Shown: positions 1 through 6,448, counted from the stretch's first letter. The stretch is 6,621 nt of DNA from Candidatus Dadabacteria bacterium (GCA_030624695.1 JAUXJP010000055.1:1-6621); one strand, 5' to 3'. The notes: a model not told the origin generated them from the sequence alone. Numbers and translations are program-made.

Positions 1-645
1 AGCCAGACTATACCCCCTGAAATACCTGTCGGCCTCCCCTCGAGACTACTCGAGAGAAGACCGGACATACTCCAGGCAATGTACCTTGTGCAGGCACAAA
101 ACGCCCAGATCGGGGTTGCAGAGGCACTAAGGCTTCCGGCATTCAGCCTGAGCGCAGGCGCTGGGGCAGCGGTCACAGATATTGCTTCAATGACTACAAG
201 CGGGTTTGTGTGGTCTATTGGCGCCGGACTTTTCTGGCCAATATTTAATTTCGGAAAAAACAAGGCACGTGTGCAGATCCAAGAAGCAAGAACAGACCAG
301 GTACGGCTTCAATATGAAAACACAGTACTAAATGCAGTAAGGGAGGTGTCGGATTCTTTAAATGAAATAGACACATATCAAGAACAGCTCGTTGCCCTTG
401 AAAACCGGACCAGGGCTGCAAGAAAGGCAAATGATATTTCAAACCTTAGATATGATAAAGGAGTCGCAAGTTACCTTGAAGTACTTGAAACTGAGAGGCA
501 GCTTTTTAATGTTGAACTGCGGCTTTCCCTGACAACCCAGGAGTACTACAATTCATACGTGAGGCTATATAAAGCACTTGGAGGCGGTTGGATTTCCGAA
601 GAGGCTATGAATACTTACAAAACATCTGAGAATAATTCACAATAA
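1..645 (+). CDS. NodT/TolC-family efflux outer-membrane protein, 5'-truncated by window edge
   Basis: This is the C-terminal 214 residues of an outer-membrane channel of the NodT/OprM type, the exit duct that pairs with an RND-type inner-membrane pump and a periplasmic adaptor. The frame is open from base 1, so the first ATG (position 79) is internal and not the start. Seen in the fragment: the family hallmark IPVGLPSRLLERRPDI (fragment residues 8-23), then NAQIGVA, a beta-strand stretch ending in LFWPIFNFG (about residues 77-85), a long alpha-helical segment, RYDKGVASYLEVLETER (150-166) and the closing LYKALGGGW (189-197). These lie in the order expected for the second half of the protein. 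The signal peptide, lipobox and first repeat would be upstream. Pump and adaptor genes, usually adjacent, are probably upstream too. Base composition is unlike the neighbours: about 57% GC over 1-240 and about 42% over 241-600 by hand count. The substrate cannot be inferred. Confidence 0.93.
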   Translation, partial: SQTIPPEIPVGLPSRLLERRPDILQAMYLVQAQNAQIGVAEALRLPAFSLSAGAGAAVTDIASMTTSGFVWSIGAGLFWPIFNFGKNKARVQIQEARTDQVRLQYENTVLNAVREVSDSLNEIDTYQEQLVALENRTRAARKANDISNLRYDKGVASYLEVLETERQLFNVELRLSLTTQEYYNSYVRLYKALGGGWISEEAMNTYKTSENNSQ

Positions 646-651
646 ATTTTA

Positions 652-1482
652 TTAATTGTCTCTAAATTTTTTAAGCAGCTTAATATCTTCTGCTACTTCA
701 TCGGGTGGATTCTCTACTATAATATCAAGATGGCTTAACCTGGAATCCTCTACTATTGCCTTAAAACCGCCCTCACCTATTTTGCCTTTGCCTATATGCT
801 CATGCCTGTCCTTCCTTTCACCAAGATCAACCTTGGAATCATTACCATGAATAAGCATTACCTTGTCCAGGCCAAAACTTTTTTTTATTTTTGAAAGTGT
901 GATATCCAGGCTTTCTTTATCCCGAAGGTCATAACCTGCGCCAAACAAATGTGCAGTATCTATACATACTCTTACTTCGTCATTATCAGTTAGACGAAGT
1001 ATCTCTGCAATTTCCTCAAATGTATCCCCTATCGTATCCCCTTGCCCTGCGGAGTTTTCAAGCATAAGTATTGAAGAACCGGTATAACCATCAAGTATCT
1101 TTACTACTGAATCAGCAACATTTTTTATAGCTTCACTTCTGTCCATCCCCTTTGAACTACCAAGATGGGTCATAATACTTTTTACCTTTAAGAGTGATGA
1201 TCTCTCAAGATCTTCCCTGATAAGTCTTATTGAATTGTTTCTTACTTTATTATCAAGAGATGCCAAATTTATAAAATACGGCGTATGAACATAATAGTTA
1301 TCGAGATCATATTTATTACAGTCAGATAAAAAGTTTTCAATTACTTCATCGTCAAGCCTGGATGGCTGACCACCTCTTGGAGACCTTGTAAATAATTGAA
1401 AACATTCACATCCAAGATCATTCGCTCTTTTTGGGGCCTTATCAAGTCCACCAGCAATTGATACGTGTGTTCCGAATTTCAT
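652..1482 (-). CDS. nfo: Endonuclease IV (deoxyribonuclease IV, AP endonuclease family 2)
   Basis: This enzyme cleaves DNA 5' of abasic sites and removes blocked 3' ends in base-excision repair, using a trinuclear zinc centre in a TIM barrel. The 276-residue protein has the family's usual length and begins with MKFGTHVSIAGGL. All nine metal ligands known from E. coli Nfo can be placed at matching spacing: H66, H106, E142, D175, H178, H212, D225, H227 and E257. They fall in the expected motifs: YVHTPYFINLAS, ENSAGQG, CIDTAHLFGAGYD, LIHGNDSK, DRHEHIGKG and IVENPP. The protein should therefore be active. The ATG is supported by an AGGTGG ribosome binding site 4 nt upstream. The gene is divergent from pdaD across 136 nt and convergent with the efflux gene, with 6 nt between the two stop codons. 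It appears to be monocistronic. Confidence 0.97.
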   Translation of the reverse strand: MKFGTHVSIAGGLDKAPKRANDLGCECFQLFTRSPRGGQPSRLDDEVIENFLSDCNKYDLDNYYVHTPYFINLASLDNKVRNNSIRLIREDLERSSLLKVKSIMTHLGSSKGMDRSEAIKNVADSVVKILDGYTGSSILMLENSAGQGDTIGDTFEEIAEILRLTDNDEVRVCIDTAHLFGAGYDLRDKESLDITLSKIKKSFGLDKVMLIHGNDSKVDLGERKDRHEHIGKGKIGEGGFKAIVEDSRLSHLDIIVENPPDEVAEDIKLLKKFRDN

Positions 1483-1486
1483 AATA

Positions 1487-1492
1487 CCACCT
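1487..1492 (-). promoter_or_regulatory. Ribosome binding site of nfo
   Basis: On the minus strand this reads AGGTGG, 4 nt before the nfo ATG. It is a near-consensus Shine-Dalgarno sequence and settles the start codon. Confidence 0.75.
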
Positions 1493-1529
1493 ATTTATGC
1501 AATATTCACAGATAGTTACACTTTTCCCC

Positions 1530-1541
1530 TAATTATAATTA
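1530..1541. promoter_or_regulatory. Symmetric candidate -10 element between nfo and pdaD
   Basis: TAATTATAATTA is a perfect 12-bp palindrome made of two tandem TAATTA units. It contains TATAAT on the plus strand (1534-1539) and on the minus strand (1532-1537). It lies about 50 nt before the nfo start and 80 nt before the pdaD start, so it could serve as a -10 box in either direction. No convincing -35 hexamer is seen at 16-18 bp on either side. Outer arms CTAATT and AATTAG (1529-1547) extend the symmetry imperfectly, so an operator for a dimeric regulator is an alternative. AT-richness makes chance occurrence possible. Confidence 0.4.
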
Positions 1542-1577
1542 AATTAGAATAGTATGCTGTTATTATGTTATTTTTAG

Positions 1578-1586
1578 TGCTATATT
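1578..1586 (+). promoter_or_regulatory. Candidate extended -10 promoter of pdaD
   Basis: TGcTATATT resembles an extended -10 element (TGnTATAAT, five of six in the hexamer). It would start transcription near 1593 and give a leader of about 25 nt before the pdaD ATG. The best -35 match, CTGTTA at 1557-1562 with an 18-bp spacer, is poor, which would suit an extended -10 promoter. It competes with the symmetric element at 1530-1541 as the pdaD promoter. Confidence 0.35.
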
Positions 1587-1606
1587 AGTTTAACTTTAAC
1601 TTATTT

Positions 1607-1612
1607 AAAGGA
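1607..1612 (+). promoter_or_regulatory. Ribosome binding site of pdaD
   Basis: AAAGGA lies 6 nt before the ATG at 1619 and supports that start, which also gives the expected short N-terminus of the decarboxylase. Confidence 0.65.
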
Positions 1613-1618
1613 TAAATT

Positions 1619-2167
1619 ATGATACCCAGTTCAGCTTTTATAACCAAAGGTGTAGGAAAACATAAAGAAAAATTAACAAGTTTTGAAATGGCACTCAGAA
1701 ATGCAGGTATTGAAGCTTTTAACCTTGTAAAAGTTTCAAGTATTTTTCCACCCAATTGCAAACTTATTTCAAGAACTAACGGATTAAAAATGTTGTCGCC
1801 CGGACAGATTGTATTTGTAGTTATGAGTGAAAATACAACAAATGAACCAAACCGTCTAATAGCAGCTTCTGCAGGACTTGCACTTCCAAAAGACCAGAAT
1901 TATCACGGGTATATCTCCGAACACCATAGCTTTGGTGAAAAAGAAACTGTGGCAGGTGACTACGCCGAAGACCTGGCAGCTTATATGCTTGCAACCACAC
2001 TTGCAGCACCTTTTGATCCTGACAAGAGTTATGATGAACAAAAAGATATTTGGAAAATAAGCGGGCACCAGGTTAAAACTAGAAATATTACCCAGACAGC
2101 AGTTGGTGATAAGAATGGCCTGTGGACTACAGTCCTGGCAGCAGTTGTGTTCGCAAGTTATAAATAA
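1619..2167 (+). CDS. pdaD: Pyruvoyl-dependent arginine decarboxylase (proenzyme)
   Basis: This enzyme decarboxylates L-arginine to agmatine, the first step of an arginine-derived polyamine route, using a self-generated pyruvoyl group instead of PLP. The 182-residue proenzyme carries the cleavage motif VKVSSIFPP. By family precedent (the Methanocaldococcus enzyme), chain cleavage falls between S40 and S41, leaving a beta chain of about 40 residues and an alpha chain whose N-terminal Ser41 becomes pyruvate. The segment ALPKDQNYHGYISEHH carries E101, which aligns with the catalytic proton-donor glutamate of the family. The C-terminus AAVVFASYK matches the usual ending AAALWYK in position and character. 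The gene stands alone: divergent from nfo and tail-to-tail with recN, with the two stop codons abutting and no spacer. No agmatinase or other polyamine gene is in view, so the downstream step is unknown. Family membership is strong. The exact substrate (arginine rather than a related amino acid) is inferred. Confidence 0.94.
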   Translation: MIPSSAFITKGVGKHKEKLTSFEMALRNAGIEAFNLVKVSSIFPPNCKLISRTNGLKMLSPGQIVFVVMSENTTNEPNRLIAASAGLALPKDQNYHGYISEHHSFGEKETVAGDYAEDLAAYMLATTLAAPFDPDKSYDEQKDIWKISGHQVKTRNITQTAVGDKNGLWTTVLAAVVFASYK

Positions 2168-3826
2168 TTAAGTATTTGCCAGCATTTCCCTGGCAGCTTC
2201 AAGGGTTTTTTCAGTAATATTTTCACCTGAAAGCATTCTTCCTATTTCTTCAATCCGTTCATTGCTACCGAGCCTGCCAATTGAAACAAAAGTTGAATTA
2301 TCATCAATTTCTTTATTTACTTTAAAATGCGATTTTGCAAATTTTGCTACCTGAGGCAGGTGGGTTATACAGATAACCTGGTTGTTTTGAGAAAGATTTT
2401 TAATTTTTTTACCGATTGTCTCTGCTGTTATTCCGCCTATACCTGAATCCGCTTCATCAAATATCAAGATAGACCCGTTTTCCTTTTTTGTAATTAATTC
2501 TTTTAATAGCAGCATTATTCTGGAAAGTTCTCCGCCTGAAGCAACTTTGCTTAATTCTTTTGGAATCTCACCCGGATTAGCAGAAAATAAAAAGTTAAGT
2601 TTATCAATTCCATCAGGTGATATTTCCTTTTTTTCAATGTTTACATTTAAAATTGACCCTTTAAGCCCAACATTCTCATTTTCTTTAATAAAATGGTCTT
2701 CGAGTTCTTTGGCACATTTTATCCTTTTTAAAGAAAGTTCGTTTGCAATGAATTCTAATTTATTAAAAATCTTGTCTTTTTCATCCTCAAGCTGTCTTAA
2801 TTTATCTTCATTATTTACAACATTATCCAGATCTGCTTCCAGTTTAGACTTTTTACCAAGAATATCACTAATAGTAGGGCCATACTTCCTTTTCAAACCG
2901 TTAATAGCAGATAATCTTTCATTAATTTCTTCCAGTCTTTCAGGGTTAAAACTCATTTTTGACAAATAATCCCTTATCAAAATTGCATTTTCTTCTATTT
3001 CAACAAGGATTGTATTTATTGATGATGATAATTCTTCAAATTTGCTGTCCACATTGGATATTTCACTTATTTCTCTTATACTGTTCTGAATACTATTATA
3101 TGCAGAATTTTCTGTATCATATATCAATTGATACGAGTTTGTAAGGCTGGAATTAATTTTTTCATAATTTGATAATATCTTTTCTTCTTCGACTAATTTT
3201 TCATCCTCACCCAAAGTAAGATTGGCACTCTTGATTTCTTTAAGCTGAAACAAAATGAAATCCTGTATTTCTGTATGATCCTGGTTAGTTGCGTTTAATT
3301 CTTCAAGTCTTTTATTAATATAAAGATATTCATAATATATTAGTTTGTATTCTTCAAATAACGGAGAATTATCAGAAAACATATCAAGATATTTTATGTG
3401 GTTAGCAGGTTTTAAGAGTGATTGATGTTCATGCTGGCTGAATATATCGACCAGCCCTTCTGTTACTTTTGAAAGTATATTTAATGTTGAGATGTCACCA
3501 TTAATAAATACTTTACCTCTCCCAGAAGATGGAACAGTTCTTTTTATTAAAAGTAAATCATCATTTTGAGTAATTCCTGATTCTTCAAGTAGTTTTGAGA
3601 CGGTATTGATCTTAGATATATCAAATAATGCTTCGATTTGTGCTTCTTCACAACCGGATTTAACTATTTCCGGGGATACCTTGTCACCAAGAAGAATATT
3701 AACTGCATCAACAATTACAGATTTTCCAGTCCCGGTTTCACCAGTAATTATATTAAGGCCACTGGTAAACTCGACAGTTATACTTTCAATTATAGTGTAA
3801 TTTTTTAACGAAATTTCAAGAAGCAT
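2168..3826 (-). CDS. recN: DNA repair protein RecN (SMC-like ATPase)
   Basis: RecN is a cytoplasmic SMC-like ATPase recruited to double-strand breaks, where it helps hold DNA together for RecA-mediated repair. At 552 residues it is the usual size. The N-terminal head has LKNYTIIESITVEF, then Walker A GETGTGKS (29-36; most relatives have Ala where this has Thr) and the RecN-typical QHEHQSLL (131-138). Residues of about 155-385 form the charged coiled-coil arm. The C-terminal head has FLFSANPGEIP, the ABC signature ASGGELSR (429-436), Walker B SILIFDEADSGIGG (452-465) and the ITHLPQVA switch (487-494). All ATPase motifs are intact. The ATG overlaps the TAA of the sigma gene by one base (TAATG) with AAAGG 5 nt upstream, so translation is probably coupled to sigma translation. 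No LexA-type operator was recognised. The 3' end is convergent with pdaD. Confidence 0.97.
   Translation of the reverse strand: MLLEISLKNYTIIESITVEFTSGLNIITGETGTGKSVIVDAVNILLGDKVSPEIVKSGCEEAQIEALFDISKINTVSKLLEESGITQNDDLLLIKRTVPSSGRGKVFINGDISTLNILSKVTEGLVDIFSQHEHQSLLKPANHIKYLDMFSDNSPLFEEYKLIYYEYLYINKRLEELNATNQDHTEIQDFILFQLKEIKSANLTLGEDEKLVEEEKILSNYEKINSSLTNSYQLIYDTENSAYNSIQNSIREISEISNVDSKFEELSSSINTILVEIEENAILIRDYLSKMSFNPERLEEINERLSAINGLKRKYGPTISDILGKKSKLEADLDNVVNNEDKLRQLEDEKDKIFNKLEFIANELSLKRIKCAKELEDHFIKENENVGLKGSILNVNIEKKEISPDGIDKLNFLFSANPGEIPKELSKVASGGELSRIMLLLKELITKKENGSILIFDEADSGIGGITAETIGKKIKNLSQNNQVICITHLPQVAKFAKSHFKVNKEIDDNSTFVSIGRLGSNERIEEIGRMLSGENITEKTLEAAREMLANT
2177..2195 (+). other. 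Inverted repeat inside the recN 3' end, possible weak pdaD transcript stop
   Basis: TGCCAG and CTGGCA can pair as a 6-bp stem with a 7-nt loop, 10 nt past the pdaD stop codon. A run of six T follows at 2206-2211, but 10 nt separate it from the stem, so this is not a canonical intrinsic terminator. It also encodes the last residues of RecN on the other strand. It is listed because it is the only hairpin near the end of pdaD. Confidence 0.2.
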
Positions 3827-5034
3827 TAATACCTTTCTAGAAAACTTTTAAGAATTTCGGTTGAATCCGCTTTGTGAAGTTTTTCAAGTGCCCTTTTTTC
3901 TATTTGCCTTATTCTTTCACGAGTAAGATCAAAATGTGTACCGATTTCATCTAAAGTATAGTTCTTATCACGTAATAGACCATATCTCATTTTTATTATA
4001 GTTTCTTCTCTGGGACTTAATTTTTCAAGGAAAAATTGAATTTTGTCAGACATCATCAGGTTTGTTACCTCTTTATCCGGTGTGGCAATCTTATCATCAC
4101 TGATAAACTCAATTAATGTAGAATTTGCATCACCATTCATTACAGGTGAATCCAAATGGGCAACATCTTTAATTGATTCAAGTATCTTTTTTACATTATT
4201 CGGTGAAATGCCTATTTTATCCGATATCTCTTCGGGTAAGGGCTTAATTCCTGAATTTTTTGTCATAATTGCACTAATTCTGTTTATCTTTGTAGCCTGC
4301 TCAAGAATATAAACAGGTACACGTATTGTCCTTGTCTGGTCCAGAATAGATCTTGAAATTGACTGGTGAATCCACCATGAGGCATAAGTAGAAAATTTAT
4401 AACCTTTAGTATAATCAAATTTTTCTACGGCCCTAATAAGCCCAAAATTTCCCTCCTGGATAAGATCAGATAAAGGCATTCCTCTGCTAAGATATTTTTT
4501 TGAAATACTTACAACAAGCCTTAAATTTGCTTTAACAAAATTGTTTTTAAATTTATTGGATTTTACAGAATATTTTCTTAATAGAATTTTTTTTGTTATA
4601 ATCTTTTTTCTGGTATTAAAGTTCTTAATATTTTTTTTATAATGATTTATGTTCCTGAATACATCTTCAAGGCGTTCACCTAGATCTCTATCCAGGATCT
4701 TCTCAATTTTATACTTAATTTCTTTTGATTTATTCTCACACTTTTTAATTTTGGCAGATTCAATTAACTCCTGTTTTGGAGTAAAAAGGGATATTTCACC
4801 CATCTCTTTAAAATAAAGCTGGAGTAAACGAAGTTCATTAAAACTCTCTGTATTTGAAATTTTAGTACTGTTAGGAATATAGTTGTCTTTAACAGAATGT
4901 TCATCATTAACAGTATTAGAATCGTCGAATACTGTTTGTCCATTGAACAAAGGCCTGCTTTTATTATTTTTAAGACTATTATTGTCTTTTCTACTTGGAG
5001 AAAAACGCCTTAGGTGTTTACCGGCTCTTTTCAC
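3826..5034 (-). CDS. Sigma-70 family RNA polymerase sigma factor (RpoD/RpoS-like, group 1 or 2)
   Basis: This protein directs RNA polymerase to -10/-35 promoters. Of 402 residues, 1-66 are basic, Ser/Asn-rich and low in complexity, with no recognisable acidic region 1.1. Region 1.2 is LYFKEMGEISLFTPKQE (73-89). A Lys/Asn-rich linker (about 100-164) precedes region 2 (165-235), which includes ANLRLVVSISKKYLSRG, DLIQEGNFGLIRAVEKFDY and KFSTYASWWIHQSISRSI. Region 3 follows, then region 4.2 (359-399) with the helix-turn-helix TRERIRQIEKRALEKL. R372 and R376, counterparts of the -35-contacting R584 and R588 of E. coli sigma70, are kept, as is Q224 (Q437). Differences are H223 for R436, S227 for T440 and Y242 for H455. 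The C-terminus resembles RpoD, but the short length and lack of region 1.1 suggest a group 2 (RpoS-like) factor. The start is GTG, chosen for the perfect AGGAGG 6 nt upstream. It lies 18 nt after proA and is coupled to recN. Confidence 0.95.
   Translation of the reverse strand: MKRAGKHLRRFSPSRKDNNSLKNNKSRPLFNGQTVFDDSNTVNDEHSVKDNYIPNSTKISNTESFNELRLLQLYFKEMGEISLFTPKQELIESAKIKKCENKSKEIKYKIEKILDRDLGERLEDVFRNINHYKKNIKNFNTRKKIITKKILLRKYSVKSNKFKNNFVKANLRLVVSISKKYLSRGMPLSDLIQEGNFGLIRAVEKFDYTKGYKFSTYASWWIHQSISRSILDQTRTIRVPVYILEQATKINRISAIMTKNSGIKPLPEEISDKIGISPNNVKKILESIKDVAHLDSPVMNGDANSTLIEFISDDKIATPDKEVTNLMMSDKIQFFLEKLSPREETIIKMRYGLLRDKNYTLDEIGTHFDLTRERIRQIEKRALEKLHKADSTEILKSFLERY
3832..3836 (-). promoter_or_regulatory. 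Ribosome binding site of recN, inside the sigma gene
   Basis: AAAGG on the minus strand lies within the last codons of the sigma gene, 5 nt before the recN ATG of the TAATG overlap. Ribosomes finishing sigma could reinitiate here. Confidence 0.65.
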
Positions 5035-5040
5035 CTGAAT

Positions 5041-5046
5041 CCTCCT
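5041..5046 (-). promoter_or_regulatory. Perfect Shine-Dalgarno that sets the GTG start of the sigma gene
   Basis: AGGAGG on the minus strand sits in the 18-nt gap after proA and 6 nt before the GTG at 5032-5034. It is the strongest ribosome binding site in the window and predicts efficient sigma translation despite the GTG start. Confidence 0.85.
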
Positions 5047-5052
5047 GCCCTG

Positions 5053-6357
5053 CTATTCCTTTATCTGGCCATCCCCATATACAATAAATTTCTTCGAGGT
5101 TAATTCTTTGAGCCCCATAGGGCCAAAAGCATGCAACTTCGAAGTACTTATACCAATCTCAGCTCCAAGGCCTAATTCAAACCCATCATTAAAACGAGTT
5201 GAGGCATTTACCATAACAGCCGAAGAATTTACCCTTTTTATAAAATACCGTGCATTTTCGTAACTTTTGGTAACAATCGATTCAGTATGCATTGAACCAT
5301 ATTTTTCTATATGCTTTATAGCTTCATCCAGATCATCAACAATTTTTATATTTAAGATTAAATCAAGATACTCTTCATAAAAGTCTTCTTCTTTAGCCGG
5401 TACCGTATCCGGTAAAATCTTTTTAGTATTTTTACAGGATTTTATTGTAACTCCTAAATCATTAAGTTCTTTCTCCAACACAGGCAGGAATTTCTTGGCA
5501 ATTTTCTTGTTTACAAGAAGAGTTTCCATTGCATTACACACACCCGGCCTCTGGGTCTTTGAGTTTACGGCAATACTAGTTGCCAGTTCAATATCAGCTG
5601 ATTCATCTATATACACATGGCATATACCTTTATAATGTTTTAATACAGGTATCAATGAATTCTCAACTACAAAACGAATTAAGCCCTCTCCTCCCCTTGG
5701 AATAACAAGGTCAATAAACTCTTCAAGCTTTAACATTTCAAGAATTGCATTTCTATCAGTGACCGGGACTATCTGTACTGCTTTTTCAGGCAGTCCGACT
5801 TCTTTTAATGCATCACTGATAATAGAACCTATAGCCTGGTTGGAATTAAAGGCTTCTGAACCACCACGGAGAATTACAGAATTTCCCGCTTTTAAGCACA
5901 ATCCAGCTGCATCAGCAGTCACATTGGGCCTTGATTCATAGATTATTGCAATAACACCAAGCGGAATACGCATCTGTCCAACTGATAATCCATTTGGCCT
6001 TTTCCACATTTTGGTAACTTCACCCACAGGATCATTAAGATTCGTGATTTCCCTGAGGCCTTCTACCATTGAGTTAATTCTTTTTTCATTTAGTACAAGC
6101 CTGTCTACTAAAGCACCTGAAAGGCCCTTTTCCCTGGCATTATCAACATCTATCTTGTTTTCAGACTGAATATAGTTTTTTTGATTAATGATTTTTTCGG
6201 AAATTAACAGTAGTGCATCATTTTTCAGTTTAGAATCGGCTGTTGAGAGTTCAAAAGATGCCTTGCGCGAATCATCGGCAATCTTTGTCATTAGCTTTTG
6301 GGTGTTTATTTTACTATCACTTTCTTTACGAGAAATTATTTTTGCAGAATCAGACAT
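5053..6357 (-). CDS. proA: Gamma-glutamyl phosphate reductase (glutamate-5-semialdehyde dehydrogenase)
   Basis: ProA reduces L-glutamyl 5-phosphate with NADPH to glutamate 5-semialdehyde, the second step of proline synthesis from glutamate, in the cytoplasm. The 434-residue protein has the full aldehyde-dehydrogenase-type fold. Visible motifs are PLGVIAIIYESRPNVT (132-147), LKAGNSVILRGG (155-166), IPRGGEGL (219-226), the catalytic cysteine C274 in KTQRPGVCNAMETLLV, the ProA signature around HIEKYGSMHTESI (349-361), NASTRFNDG (384-392) and LHAFGPMGLKELT (408-420). It is about 17 residues longer than E. coli ProA (417). The excess is a Ser/Lys-rich N-terminus before IADDSRKASFEL, so a start at M23 is possible, although the listed ATG is the longest in-frame choice. 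The ribosome binding site is weak (GGTGTGG). No proB lies beside it. It heads the run proA-sigma-recN. Confidence 0.97.
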   Translation of the reverse strand: MSDSAKIISRKESDSKINTQKLMTKIADDSRKASFELSTADSKLKNDALLLISEKIINQKNYIQSENKIDVDNAREKGLSGALVDRLVLNEKRINSMVEGLREITNLNDPVGEVTKMWKRPNGLSVGQMRIPLGVIAIIYESRPNVTADAAGLCLKAGNSVILRGGSEAFNSNQAIGSIISDALKEVGLPEKAVQIVPVTDRNAILEMLKLEEFIDLVIPRGGEGLIRFVVENSLIPVLKHYKGICHVYIDESADIELATSIAVNSKTQRPGVCNAMETLLVNKKIAKKFLPVLEKELNDLGVTIKSCKNTKKILPDTVPAKEEDFYEEYLDLILNIKIVDDLDEAIKHIEKYGSMHTESIVTKSYENARYFIKRVNSSAVMVNASTRFNDGFELGLGAEIGISTSKLHAFGPMGLKELTSKKFIVYGDGQIKE

Positions 6358-6391
6358 ATAACCACACCCATTTTAAGAAATTAATAATAAA

Positions 6392-6420
6392 AAGATAATA
6401 TATTGTTAGTTTTATAGCAA
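6392..6420 (-). promoter_or_regulatory. Candidate promoter of the proA-sigma-recN unit
   Basis: On the minus strand, TTGCTA (6415-6420) and TATCTT (6392-6397) are separated by 17 bp, each matching four of six sigma70 consensus bases. It lies 35-63 nt before the proA start, in the 91-nt gap after the fcl-like gene. The region is very AT-rich, so the match may be chance, and read-through from the upstream gene is an alternative. Confidence 0.3.
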
Positions 6421-6448
6421 GGACACGAAAGATAATTCTTTAAATCCT

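Noticed and set aside
79..81. ATG as the start of the efflux gene
   Set aside because: The same frame is open to base 1 and encodes the conserved IPVGLPSRLLERRPDI motif, so the gene begins upstream of the window.
656..850. 64-codon plus-strand open frame opposite nfo
   Set aside because: It is antisense to the metal-binding C-terminal motifs of nfo, with no ribosome binding site or homology recognised.
1972..2199. CCTGGCAGC repeated at 1972, 2134 and 2189, the first and last copies extending to CCTGGCAGCTT
   Set aside because: Two copies are Leu-Ala-Ala codons in pdaD and the third is the reverse of RecN Ala-Ala codons. Spacing is irregular, so coincidence of codon use is the simplest explanation.
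2547..2969. 140-codon open frame on the plus strand opposite recN
   Set aside because: It lies wholly antisense to the recN coiled-coil and head coding sequence, has Ser/Leu/Phe-rich shadow composition and no recognisable domain.
4043..4312. 89-codon open frame on the plus strand opposite the sigma gene
   Set aside because: It is antisense to conserved sigma regions 3 and 4, and its hydrophobic look follows from the complementary codons.
6429..6442. Small hairpin AAAGA-TAAT-TCTTT after the fcl-like gene
   Set aside because: A five-pair AT-rich stem without a following T-run is too weak to call a terminator.
6358..6448. LexA-type operator or small RNA upstream of proA
   Set aside because: No dyad resembling a known SOS box and no stable structure was found. 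Only a weak promoter match is present.
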